Source: Erysipelotrichaceae bacterium (lineage in GTDB: Bacteria > Bacillota_I > Bacilli_A > Erysipelotrichales > Erysipelotrichaceae). From it: a DNA stretch of 64,000 bases. Positions 17,424 through 24,764 of the stretch are shown here, one piece after another. Each line of letters opens with the position of its first letter. Position 1 is the stretch's first letter. Under the pieces are notes generated by a model. It worked only from the letters and a program-made list of their open reading frames with translations. It did not search any database and was not told the origin of the DNA. The position numbers and the translations under genes are program-made. Location of the stretch: the NCBI GenBank assembly GCA_017405785.1, contig JAFQZR010000027.1, positions 1 to 64,000 on the forward strand, in the 5' to 3' direction.

Positions 17424-18322
17424 AAGTCCGGGAAGCCATTGAGAACTATCTCTATCAGATCTCGGTAATAGAGACCAAGTCAGAGAATACCATATCTTCA
17501 TACCGTAATGATCTGTCCAGATATCGGAAGTACCTTGAAGAGCAGGGGATAGAAAACATCGAAGATGTCACAAACAACGATCTGAAGATCTTCATCGGCG
17601 AAGCGCTGGATGAACTTCACAAGTCTTCTGTAGCCCATCTGTTGACGACCTTACGCAGTCTTCACAGCTATCTGTTCCTTAACTTCAATTTCCGTGATCC
17701 TACTGAAAACCTGACTGTTAAGGTCAATGCCGATCATCTGCCTTCTTTTTTAAGCGAAGAAGAAATGGATCTGTTACTAAACAGCTTTGATGACCGGAAT
17801 CCGCGTGAATATTACCAGAGAACCGTTCTGGAGCTCATTTACAAGACCGGGATGCGTGTTTCGGAAATCTGCAATCTGACTGTCAGCCAAATAAATACCG
17901 TTCATAAACAGCTCAGAATCACCGGTAAGGGCAATAAGGAAAGAATCGTTCTGATGGACAGTGATGTCACCTACAGGCTTCAGCATTACTACCGCAACAT
18001 CCGATCAGTATGGCTGAAAAACCGCAATGAAACGCGTTTCTTCATCAACCAGAGAGGAAACACTCTCAACAGGGAATATGTCTTCCGGCTGCTGAAGAAA
18101 AAACAGAACGAACTCAATCTGCGCAGCATTTCCCCGCATTCACTGAGACATTCCTTTGCGACACATTTGCTGGAAGAAGATACCGATCTGAGAACGGTAC
18201 AGGTCCTGTTAGGTCATGCAGATATCTCCACAACGCAGATATACACTCATGTTCAGGCCTCCAAGCTGCATCAGGCTGCCGGTAAACTGCCGAGAGCATC
18301 CATGAAGGATGAAAAGAAATAG
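17420..18322 (+). CDS. xerD: Site-specific tyrosine recombinase XerD
   Basis: 300 residues from the ATG at 17420 (AAGG eight bases upstream; overlaps the recN stop as ATGA). The N-terminal core-binding domain (about 1-90) precedes the catalytic domain with Arg in KTGMRVSEICNL, Lys in TGKGNKER, HSLRHSFATHLLE, LLGHADISTTQIYTHV (His and nucleophile Tyr). The length and conserved HxLRH and GHA..STTQ.YTH pattern fit the chromosome-dimer resolution recombinases rather than a phage integrase. It is the last gene before a terminator. Confidence 0.88.
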   Translation: MKVREAIENYLYQISVIETKSENTISSYRNDLSRYRKYLEEQGIENIEDVTNNDLKIFIGEALDELHKSSVAHLLTTLRSLHSYLFLNFNFRDPTENLTVKVNADHLPSFLSEEEMDLLLNSFDDRNPREYYQRTVLELIYKTGMRVSEICNLTVSQINTVHKQLRITGKGNKERIVLMDSDVTYRLQHYYRNIRSVWLKNRNETRFFINQRGNTLNREYVFRLLKKKQNELNLRSISPHSLRHSFATHLLEEDTDLRTVQVLLGHADISTTQIYTHVQASKLHQAAGKLPRASMKDEKK

Positions 18323-18336
18323 TTAATTCACAGTTC

Positions 18337-18366
18337 ACATTCTCTTAACAAGAGGATGTTTTCTTT
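18337..18366 (+). terminator. Terminator of the nusB-xerD block
   Basis: Stem ACATTCTCT / AGAGGATGT with one G-T pair and a 5-nt loop, then TTTTCTTT. Confidence 0.72.
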
Positions 18367-18382
18367 ATTCCGGGAAATATAT

Positions 18383-18388
18383 TAAAAT
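18383..18388 (+). promoter_or_regulatory. -10 box six bases before the flavoprotein start (weak candidate leaderless promoter)
   Basis: TAAAAT at 18383-18388, GTAGGT, ATG at 18395. No good -35 is seen at 16-18 bp. An alternative -10, TATATT at 18378, would give a leader of about five bases. The AGGT just before the ATG is too close to act as a normal ribosome site. Confidence 0.3.
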
Positions 18389-18394
18389 GTAGGT

Positions 18395-19948
18395 ATGCTG
18401 AAAATAGAAAACCTTAAGATATACGAAGATCTGAGCAAGGAAGAGCTTATTGACAGAGCCTTAAAAAAGGCCAGTATCAAACCCGGGGATGTCATCAGCT
18501 GTTCGCTTACCCGTAAATCCATAGATGCCAGAGACAAGAATGATGTCCATTATTCCTGCAGTTTTGAGGTGGAAGTTCGTAATGAAAGAAAATACCCTAA
18601 GCTGAAAAAGGCCTCACATAAGCAGCTTCCGAAAGTAAACGTTAACAGAGATTCCTTATACAATCCGGTCATTATCGGAGCCGGACCTGCAGGTCTGTTC
18701 TGTGCTTTGACGCTTGTGGAATACGGATATAAGCCGATAATCATCGAGCAGGGTGACTGTGTCGATGGAAGAATTGACTATGTCAGACAGTACCGTGAAA
18801 CCGGCAAGCTCAGGTCTATGTGCAACGTACAGTTCGGGGAAGGGGGAGCAGGGACTTTTTCCGACGGCAAGCTGACAACAGGTATAAGTTCACCTTACAT
18901 AAAGAAAGTACTTGAACTGTTCCATCAGTTTGGCGCCCCGGAAGAAATAACCTGGCTGGCTCATCCGCATATCGGAACGGATAATCTGATCAGCATATTG
19001 AAGAACATCCGCAATTACATAACCGAAAAAGGGGGAGTCTATCATTTCAACACCAGAATGACAGACATCAGACAGGAAAACGGTCTTATAAAAGTCATCT
19101 GCAATGATGAGGAATTCCTTACCGATGCACTGGTTCTGGCCATCGGCCACAGCGCCAGAAGCACTTTTGAGATGCTGAAAGACAGAAATGTCGAAATGAA
19201 GCGCAAGAATTTCGCTGTCGGTGTCAGAATTGAGCATCTTCAGGAAATGATCAATGAAGCCCAGTACGGTATCGTAACAGATCTTAAACTGCCTCCGGCG
19301 GAGTACAAGCTGGTATATCATAAGGGAGAAAGAGCCTGTTACAGTTTCTGCATGTGCCCCGGTGGCGAAGTTATCGCCTCGTCCAGCGATGAAAACGCCA
19401 TCGTGACAAATGGCATGAGCTATTATAAAAGAGACGGCAGAAACGCTAATTCGGGCCTTCTGGTCAATATAACATCTGATGATCTGGACGGCGATGATGT
19501 TCTGGCTGGTATTTACTTCCAGAAAGCTCTGGAGGAAAAAGCCTTCATTCTGGGCGGCAGCAATCACAATGCTCCGGTGCAGAGATTTGAAGACTTTGAA
19601 CTCAACAGAAAAAGCGACCACATCGGAAAAGTAATACCGACATATTCACCGGGATACACTTTAAGCAATCTTAACGAAATATTACCTGAATATGTATCAG
19701 ATACACTCAAGGAAGGAATCCGTCATTTTGACAGCATAATAAAAGGCTTTGCGGATCCTGACGCCATGCTTACCGGTGTTGAAACAAGAACTTCTTCACC
19801 GATAACAATTGTCAGAAACGAAAAATTGATGTGTAATATAGATGGTGTATATCCATGCGGCGAAGGCGCAGGGTATGCAGGTGGCATCACATCTGCCGCA
19901 GTAGACGGCATAAAGGTAGCCATAAAAATCATTGAAGACAAACGATGA
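18395..19948 (+). CDS. FAD-dependent oxidoreductase (COG2509-type)
   Basis: 517 residues. An N-terminal region of about 85 residues is followed by a dinucleotide-binding fold, PVIIGAGPAGLFCALTL (about 91-107), then a conserved NVQFGEGGAGTFSDGKL stretch (about 145-161), a GHSAR motif, and a C-terminal FAD-binding signature YPCGEGAGYAGGITSAAVDG. This is the widespread uncharacterised flavoprotein family of Bacillota, called NAD(P)/FAD-dependent oxidoreductase or BaiN-related dehydrogenase in some annotations. The substrate is unknown. A small membrane-protein gene follows 18 bp later. Confidence 0.85.
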   Translation: MLKIENLKIYEDLSKEELIDRALKKASIKPGDVISCSLTRKSIDARDKNDVHYSCSFEVEVRNERKYPKLKKASHKQLPKVNVNRDSLYNPVIIGAGPAGLFCALTLVEYGYKPIIIEQGDCVDGRIDYVRQYRETGKLRSMCNVQFGEGGAGTFSDGKLTTGISSPYIKKVLELFHQFGAPEEITWLAHPHIGTDNLISILKNIRNYITEKGGVYHFNTRMTDIRQENGLIKVICNDEEFLTDALVLAIGHSARSTFEMLKDRNVEMKRKNFAVGVRIEHLQEMINEAQYGIVTDLKLPPAEYKLVYHKGERACYSFCMCPGGEVIASSSDENAIVTNGMSYYKRDGRNANSGLLVNITSDDLDGDDVLAGIYFQKALEEKAFILGGSNHNAPVQRFEDFELNRKSDHIGKVIPTYSPGYTLSNLNEILPEYVSDTLKEGIRHFDSIIKGFADPDAMLTGVETRTSSPITIVRNEKLMCNIDGVYPCGEGAGYAGGITSAAVDGIKVAIKIIEDKR

Positions 19949-19966
19949 CAGGGGGCATTAACATAC

Positions 19967-20209
19967 ATGACTGATATATTGAATTTCTTATTTGAACTGG
20001 TACAGAACATGAATCCGATTCTGGTTTTCATACAGATACCTCTGGCCATTGCCGCAGGACTGACCGTTATATGGATATTACTCAAGCTTTTCTTCCTGGC
20101 ACGTGACATCAACAGAAAAGTCAGTGAAAAGCAGGACAAGAAAGAAGAACAGGCAAAAACAAAGGAAAAGAAAAACGGGCAAAAAAAGACTGAAAAGAAG
20201 GGAAGCTGA
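19967..20209 (+). CDS. Small membrane protein with Lys-rich cytoplasmic tail
   Basis: 80 residues. One or two hydrophobic stretches (about 5-13 and 18-45) precede a highly charged Lys/Glu/Gln tail (about 48-80). I do not recognise the family. AGGGGG lies 12 bases before the ATG, longer than usual. The stop codon falls in the loop of the following terminator, so this is the last gene of the flavoprotein transcript. The single-helix-plus-basic-tail layout suggests a membrane-attached nucleic-acid or lipid contact (inference). Confidence 0.6.
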   Translation: MTDILNFLFELVQNMNPILVFIQIPLAIAAGLTVIWILLKLFFLARDINRKVSEKQDKKEEQAKTKEKKNGQKKTEKKGS

Positions 20210-20223
20210 ACGCTTCTTTTTTC
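20200..20223 (+). terminator. Terminator overlapping a stop codon
   Basis: Stem GAAGC / GCTTC (20201-20205, 20211-20215) with loop TGAAC that contains the TGA stop, followed by seven Ts. Confidence 0.75.
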
Positions 20224-20244
20224 TTGTTTCAAATAAATTAGTTT

Positions 20245-20259
20245 GAAATCCAACTATTT
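20245..20259 (+). repeat. Left copy of a 15-bp inverted repeat
   Basis: GAAATCCAACTATTT. Its exact reverse complement is at 21085-21099. The two bracket the ribbon-helix-helix gene. Confidence 0.7.
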
Positions 20260-20275
20260 GGGTAAAAAGGGGATA

Positions 20276-20304
20276 TTGACGTATTTTGATTTATATGCTA
20301 CAAT
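20276..20304 (+). promoter_or_regulatory. Near-consensus sigma-A promoter of the ribbon-helix-helix gene
   Basis: TTGACG (20276-20281), 17-bp spacer, TACAAT (20299-20304). Just downstream, GGAGCAT occurs twice in 18 bp (20306-20312 and 20317-20323). The second copy includes the ribosome site AGGAG. An autoregulatory operator over the leader is a reasonable inference. Confidence 0.75.
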
Positions 20305-20328
20305 TGGAGCATATTAGGAGCATGTAAT

Positions 20329-20733
20329 ATGAACAGTGAAAAAGTATCAGTTAATATCAACGACGATAAATTAGCGAGGATCGATCTGCTGATCAGCGAA
20401 GGTTTTTACAGCAACAGAAGCGCTTTTATCAATGATGCAATAACTGATTTATTGGATCGTAACGGAAATCTTATAGAAAAGATTCTCACAGAGAGCAATA
20501 AGTCATACAGTACCAATACATGGTTTATCGGCGCTCAGAATTTATCAAAAGAATATCTGGAGGATTATCAGGCACACAACACCAAATTCAGCATAAAAGG
20601 ATTCGGTGTACTGTTTATCGACAGTGACGTTACGCCAGAATTATTAAGCAATACAGTAACTCATATTTCAGAGAAAATAATCGTCAGAGGAAGCAGTGAA
20701 GTACTGGAATACGTTAAAAACATCAGAAAATGA
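20329..20733 (+). CDS. CopG-like ribbon-helix-helix regulator with an uncharacterised C-terminal domain
   Basis: 134 residues. Residues 4-45 fit a ribbon-helix-helix DNA-binding domain (KVSVNINDDKLARIDLLIS then SNRSAFINDAITDLLDR). Residues about 60-134 form a separate region with a GFGVLFIDSD segment that I cannot assign. RHH proteins bind DNA as dimers, usually at short direct or inverted repeats, and often repress their own promoter. The candidate targets here are the GGAGCAT repeats and the 15-bp inverted repeats. The gene sits alone in an AT-rich patch with its own strong promoter and terminator, unlike the operons around it, which could mean recent acquisition. No toxin partner gene is adjacent. 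Confidence 0.75.
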   Translation: MNSEKVSVNINDDKLARIDLLISEGFYSNRSAFINDAITDLLDRNGNLIEKILTESNKSYSTNTWFIGAQNLSKEYLEDYQAHNTKFSIKGFGVLFIDSDVTPELLSNTVTHISEKIIVRGSSEVLEYVKNIRK

Positions 20734-20897
20734 CCGATTTTCGTCCAAAATATCTATCATAATATAGATTATGCGAAGTTGTTGTAATAATATTATGATC
20801 TGGTAAAGCAGTAGTTTTTCCATCCCTTTTCTGTAATTCTGGAGCATTTTTCTTTTAGAAATTGTACAGTTACCTTAATTCTTTATTCCAAATCAGT

Positions 20898-20922
20898 CAG
20901 ACATATGTCTGTCTTTTTTTTG
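20898..20922 (+). terminator. Probable terminator downstream of the RHH gene
   Basis: CAGAC / GTCTG around ATAT, then TCTTTTTTTT. It lies about 165 bp after the stop, implying a long 3' untranslated region. Confidence 0.6.
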
Positions 20923-21084
20923 TTGTCTATTCTCATTCCTGATTACTGTAACCTTTTCCTTCTCAAAGTCCCCTTTAGTTTACATTCAGTTTAGGAGCAT
21001 TTATCCTGCTTACATTATCATTTTATGCTACACAATAATGCTTTAAATATAACTAATCGACAACATGATAAGTATTTATCATAA

Positions 21085-21099
21085 AAATAGTTGGATTTC
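21085..21099 (-). repeat. Right copy of the 15-bp inverted repeat
   Basis: AAATAGTTGGATTTC on the plus strand, the exact reverse complement of 20245-20259. The two are 825 bp apart. Confidence 0.7.
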
Positions 21100-21125
21100 C
21101 AATCATATTCCCTCCCCTCTCTGTT

Positions 21126-21151
21126 CAAAAAGAAAAACCGGTTACCCGGTT
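21126..21151 (-). terminator. Terminator overlapping the stop of the membrane Nudix-like gene
   Basis: Minus strand: AACCGG GTAA CCGGTT followed by TTTCTTTTT. The stop codon (21152-21150) lies in the first arm. Confidence 0.75.
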
Positions 21152-22448
21152 ATCTGAATAAAGCTGTTTCAGGAGCAATCTGTTTATCATCCACTTCCTT
21201 ACACATCTCATAAAGATATCTCATCGCTATTACACATGGAATCGAATAATTACCGGCATTGATAACGTCATTTTCAATATCAGGAAGCTCTCTTTTTATT
21301 GATTCCATCAGTATTTCAACGGTATTGGCTTTGATATAGTGTTCGTCACCTGTCAGCTCAACCTTTGATTTTTCCTGCAGCAGCACATTATCATCATGCA
21401 TTCTCGATATGCCAATGAATTCTGCCTTTCCGGCTTTTTCCGCCCATTTATAGTATCCGATTACTCTGGTATCGACATAATCACTGTAATTGCACTTACG
21501 GCCGTTAAAGGCTTCTTCAAACAGTTCTCGGTTGATGCTGTAAGTTATCAGATCACGGAAATCACCGTTTCTGCCTGACTGCCTGATGTCTGAATAATCG
21601 ACGGATCCGCTTCCGGTCGGTACGATACGTGATACGCTGCTTTGAGCCAAAAGGCTCTGTTCATAAAGTCTGATGCTGTGATTGTCAAACAGCAATGTTG
21701 ACCCGCCCGGTTCGTTTGCGCACAGATAATCGGTTACAGTTTTAAGCTGTCCGTTATTGGTAATACAGCTCAATTCACCATCAAGTTTAGCTACTGTTTC
21801 ATTGTCTTTGTTAAAGATAACTTCGCTGCCCGGACAGATATTAGTCAGAAAGGAATCAAAATAACAGGTTTTATGTAATACGACTGTACTGCTGTTTTCG
21901 TCAAATTCACGTGACATGCCGTACTTGGATTCATTGAAGAACAGTTTTCCGAAGTAATTGGCATCAAGATACTTTCTCTTCAGGAAATGTCTGTATGTCT
22001 CCCAGTTCTTCTGGATCTTCTTTTTCAGCAGCTTGGAATAATCGTTTTTCTCAATGTACTTGATTGGCCGGTCGCTGCGGAGAAACTCATTTGCCTGTTT
22101 TCTTACGAATACCTGACTTTTCTCACTGCCGTTAAGGATCGTTATCTTTTCCCAACCCGGGAATTCAACATCATCGTAATAGTCTTTCTTTCGGCGTATT
22201 GACGTGAACTTTTCTGCATAGTTGTTCAGGTATTTTATCAGATCCAGAATGACAGGCAGAAGCGCAATCACGGCCACGACGATACTGCCGTTTCTGACTA
22301 CCAACAGGTCACTGAAGAATCCGACCATGGCCAGAACAAAGCTGAGCAACGATACTGCTCCCATTATGTTGAAATTGGTTTTCAGCTTGTAGCTGTAATA
22401 GCTTATTCTGTTTCTCAGAAGATACTTGATATATGTAACGGCATTCAT
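21150..22448 (-). CDS. Membrane protein with a C-terminal Nudix-like region
   Basis: 432 residues from the ATG at 22448. Two membrane helices (about 28-46 and 51-72) are followed by a soluble part. Around residues 310-370, RELFEEAF followed by TRVIGYYKWAEKAGKAEFIGIS resembles the Nudix box core REUxEE and the strand after it. The first Glu of the box appears as Asp and the Gly positions are imperfect, so activity is uncertain. The frame is open to a TTG at 22544 (464 residues), but that has no ribosome site. The chosen ATG sits seven bases after an extended -10. It lies downstream of dnaE-RR-HK on the same strand but probably has its own promoter. Confidence 0.6.
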   Translation of the reverse strand: MNAVTYIKYLLRNRISYYSYKLKTNFNIMGAVSLLSFVLAMVGFFSDLLVVRNGSIVVAVIALLPVILDLIKYLNNYAEKFTSIRRKKDYYDDVEFPGWEKITILNGSEKSQVFVRKQANEFLRSDRPIKYIEKNDYSKLLKKKIQKNWETYRHFLKRKYLDANYFGKLFFNESKYGMSREFDENSSTVVLHKTCYFDSFLTNICPGSEVIFNKDNETVAKLDGELSCITNNGQLKTVTDYLCANEPGGSTLLFDNHSIRLYEQSLLAQSSVSRIVPTGSGSVDYSDIRQSGRNGDFRDLITYSINRELFEEAFNGRKCNYSDYVDTRVIGYYKWAEKAGKAEFIGISRMHDDNVLLQEKSKVELTGDEHYIKANTVEILMESIKRELPDIENDVINAGNYSIPCVIAMRYLYEMCKEVDDKQIAPETALFR

Positions 22449-22464
22449 CCCTTCAATTATAGCA
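22449..22464 (-). promoter_or_regulatory. Extended -10 promoter seven bases before an ATG (candidate leaderless)
   Basis: Minus strand TGC TATAAT (22464-22456), then TGAAGGG, then ATG at 22448. The AAGGG abuts the ATG and is too close to act as a normal Shine-Dalgarno site. There is no good -35, which extended -10 promoters can lack. Confidence 0.45.
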
Positions 22465-22518
22465 TTTCCGTCAGACAAAAACAGAGAGAATTCCCTTCCC
22501 TCCATTTCCGGATCATTT

Positions 22519-22593
22519 CTAGAACTTGCGGAAGAATCTGCCAAGATACACCGACAGGATCGTAGAAATGATTCTGTAGATCAGATATACCAT
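22519..22593 (-). CDS. Small ORF for a 24-residue hydrophobic, basic-tailed peptide
   Basis: ATG at 22593 is preceded by AGGAGGT (22607-22601) at 7-base spacing, the best ribosome site in this region. The 24 codons encode an amphipathic or membrane peptide starting MVYLIYRIIST and ending LGRFFRKF, with five Arg/Lys and no acidic residue. It ends 70 bp before the membrane Nudix-like gene. The ribosome site lies in the 3' arm of a 7-bp hairpin (22603-22609 with 22620-22626), which may mask it or act as the end of the kinase transcript. It could be a toxin-like peptide, a regulator of the adjacent sensor kinase, or chance. No homologue is known to me. Confidence 0.45.
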   Translation of the reverse strand: MVYLIYRIISTILSVYLGRFFRKF

Positions 22594-22602
22594 ATAAAAG
22601 AC

Positions 22603-22626
22603 CTCCTGATACTTATTAGTCAGGAG
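22603..22626 (-). promoter_or_regulatory. Hairpin overlapping a ribosome-binding site
   Basis: CTCCTGA / TCAGGAG, 7 bp with a 10-nt loop, followed by GTCTTTTATATG on the minus strand. It can be read as a weak terminator for the histidine kinase gene or as a structure hiding the AGGAGGT of the 24-codon ORF. Confidence 0.5.
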
Positions 22627-22643
22627 ATCTTTGATTACGCTTT

Positions 22644-24092
22644 TTATTGTTCAGATTCGGCACTTTTCAGTTCGAAATAGAATGTCGATCCTTCGTTTAC
22701 CGCCGTAATGACGCCGAAATTACTGTTGTGTTCTTCCAGGATGGCCTTGGCAATGGCCAGACCCAGTCCGGAACCGCTTTGGGCACGCTGATACTTGCGG
22801 TCATTCTTGTAATATCTGTCCCAGATATACGGCAGAACGTTTTCATCAATTCCCGGCCCGTGGTCAGTTACTTCAACACGGATCGTTTCTCTGTTGATCA
22901 GATAACCTTTTACCAGCACCTTACGGTCATCACCGTAATGCTTAAGGGCATTGGAAATGAAGTTGTAGATAACTTCGTTGATCCTGTTTTTATCACCCAG
23001 TGCTACCAGTTCAGGCTCACATTCAACAATGATCTGTACCCCTTCCTTCTGGGCAATGGTATTGAACTTCGCTGCCGTTTCAACAATGTTCTGTGACAGA
23101 TCAAACGGCTGGATCTCAACCTTAAGAGCCTTGGCCTGAAGTTTAGACAGGTTAAGCATGTCAGATACCAGAACGTCAAGGTTATCCGTTTCGTTAATGA
23201 TGATATCCAGATGTTCGTTTCTCTTGGCTCTGTTATTGCCGGAAATGTCCTTGATCATCTCGGCGTATGCCTTGATCATCGTCAGCGGAGTCTTAAGGTC
23301 ATGAGATACGTTGGCCAGCAGTTCCTTTCTGGTCTCGTCAATGTTGGACAGCTCCTCCGCAGCTACTTCAAGAGTCTCCTGCAGTTCGTCTACTTCATTG
23401 ATATAGCTCTTGGTAAAGCTGACATCGTAATTTCCCTGTGCCAGCTTGCCCGCTTCATCCTTGATCTTTAGAATAGGTCTGGTGATGAAATTGGAGAAGA
23501 TCATCGATATGACAATAGACATGAACAGAACAATGATCGCCAGAATGAGATACTGGTTCTGTGATGATCTGATGATGTTATCCATTGACTGCAGTGCAAA
23601 GTTGGAAAGAATGTAGTAACGGTTGTTGTTGATGATGTATTTCTCACCGTAGATCATGACTTCCTGACTGGTAAAGTCAATTACATAGTCATCACGAAAA
23701 TAAGTGTTTGATTTTTCCTTTTCCATGCCCTCCAGTATGTTAGGGTTCAGAGAACCCTGAGCATACAGAGCACATCCTGTTTCTCCCAAGGCATCAGAGC
23801 TCTTGGAGTCTGTGGTCGTGGCGTTGTAAATGAGAATGCAGGCATTCTTGGAAGCCGTAAGACGGTTGATCTCGCTGGTCTTGACATCATCTTCCAGGTT
23901 GGAAATGGTGATATCGTAAATGTTTCTGTTAAGACTTATGATATCCTTTTTCAGTGTTGCCTTGTAGAACGGTTCCATCAGGAAGATCTGGGAAAACAGC
24001 AGCAGCAAAAGAATGCTCAGCGAAAAGAGCATGAAATAAGACCAGGTCTTGAAGTTCAGCGAGTTGAAAACCGACTTATTGATCTTGTGCAA
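22644..24092 (-). CDS. Two-component sensor histidine kinase
   Basis: 482 residues. Membrane helices at about 17-37 and 180-200 flank an extracytoplasmic sensor domain of about 140 residues. HAMP (about 200-250), HisKA with the phospho-acceptor His in NVSHDLKTPLTMI (about 262-274), and a HATPase_c domain with N, G1 (DHGPGIDE) and G2 (GSGLGLAIAKAILE) boxes follow. The start overlaps the response-regulator gene by 17 bases, so the two are co-translated. The signal is unknown. The sensor region has paired Cys (about 89 and 108) that might form a disulfide. Confidence 0.9.
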   Translation of the reverse strand: MHKINKSVFNSLNFKTWSYFMLFSLSILLLLLFSQIFLMEPFYKATLKKDIISLNRNIYDITISNLEDDVKTSEINRLTASKNACILIYNATTTDSKSSDALGETGCALYAQGSLNPNILEGMEKEKSNTYFRDDYVIDFTSQEVMIYGEKYIINNNRYYILSNFALQSMDNIIRSSQNQYLILAIIVLFMSIVISMIFSNFITRPILKIKDEAGKLAQGNYDVSFTKSYINEVDELQETLEVAAEELSNIDETRKELLANVSHDLKTPLTMIKAYAEMIKDISGNNRAKRNEHLDIIINETDNLDVLVSDMLNLSKLQAKALKVEIQPFDLSQNIVETAAKFNTIAQKEGVQIIVECEPELVALGDKNRINEVIYNFISNALKHYGDDRKVLVKGYLINRETIRVEVTDHGPGIDENVLPYIWDRYYKNDRKYQRAQSGSGLGLAIAKAILEEHNSNFGVITAVNEGSTFYFELKSAESEQ

Positions 24093-24750
24093 ACTTATAT
24101 CCTTCCCCTCTTACGGTCTTGATCAGGGAACCGTACGGTCCCAGATTCTTTCTCAGCATTTTTATGTGGGTATCAACGGTTCTTTCGACACCGTAGAAAT
24201 CATAACCCCAGATCTTTTCCAGCAGAGTATAGCGTGATACCACGACGTTTGGGTTCTGCAGGAAATATTTCAGTAAATCAAATTCCTTGTTGGTCACATG
24301 TACCAGTTCACCGTCAACGGTCACTTCATGGGAAGTAACATCTAGAGTTATGCCCCGGTAGCTGTAGAAGTTCTTTTCTCTGGTAACCTTACCGCCGGAA
24401 CGCTCAATGACCACTTTGACACGGGCCATCAGCTCCTTAGGTGAAAACGGCTTGGTAACATAGTCGTCAATTCCCAGATCAAAGGCATAGAGCTTGTCAT
24501 CTTCATCCTGACGGGCTGACAGGATGATGACCGGCACATTCTTGATCTTCTTGATGTTGCGGCAGGCTGAATAGCCGTCCAGATTAGGCATCATGATATC
24601 CAGGATGACACAGTCAAAGTCTTCCCTTTCAACCATCCGGATGGCTTCTTCCCCATCGCTGGCCTCTCTGACTTCATAGCCATACAGCTTTCCGTATTCC
24701 CTGAGTACTTCTCTGATTTTGATTTCGTCGTCTGCAATTAATAGTTTCAT
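24076..24750 (-). CDS. OmpR/PhoB-type response regulator
   Basis: 224 residues. The receiver domain (1-115) has acidic DDE at 7-9, phospho-acceptor Asp in CVILDIMMPNLDGY (about 52) and Lys in VTKPFSPKEL. The winged-helix output domain (about 130-222) ends with VDTHIKMLRKNLG and VRGEGYKF. It partners with the overlapping kinase. It begins 14 bp after dnaE and may share the nrnA-dnaE transcript, an unusual coupling of replication polymerase and signalling genes. AGGT nine bases upstream is a modest ribosome site. Confidence 0.92.
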   Translation of the reverse strand: MKLLIADDEIKIREVLREYGKLYGYEVREASDGEEAIRMVEREDFDCVILDIMMPNLDGYSACRNIKKIKNVPVIILSARQDEDDKLYAFDLGIDDYVTKPFSPKELMARVKVVIERSGGKVTREKNFYSYRGITLDVTSHEVTVDGELVHVTNKEFDLLKYFLQNPNVVVSRYTLLEKIWGYDFYGVERTVDTHIKMLRKNLGPYGSLIKTVRGEGYKFAQDQ

Positions 24751-24764
24751 TTTTCTTACCTGCC

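Larger units (their letters stand above)
20734..21125. other. AT-rich non-coding stretch of about 390 bp
   Basis: No convincing gene. It holds a plus-strand terminator at 20898-20922, two more GGAGCAT copies (20841-20847, 20994-21000), a perfect 7-bp palindromic arm pair ATGATAA/TTATCAT (21065-21082), and the right 15-bp inverted repeat (21085-21099). The composition is visibly more AT-rich than the flanking genes. Confidence 0.6.

Noticed and set aside
17420-18322. Possible phage integrase
   Set aside because: Sequence pattern and position after recN fit XerD, with no att site, phage gene or composition change nearby.
18890-19621. 243-codon open frame on the minus strand
   Set aside because: Lies fully antisense to the intact flavoprotein gene, no ribosome site, no recognisable motif.
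20329-20733. Antitoxin of a toxin-antitoxin pair
   Set aside because: RHH antitoxins are common, but no small toxin ORF lies next to it on either strand, and the C-terminal domain is larger than usual.
21053-21106. 17-codon minus-strand ORF with GGGAGGG before its ATG
   Set aside because: Good ribosome site, but it overlaps the 15-bp repeat and palindrome, and no gene follows for it to be a leader of. Kept only as a note.
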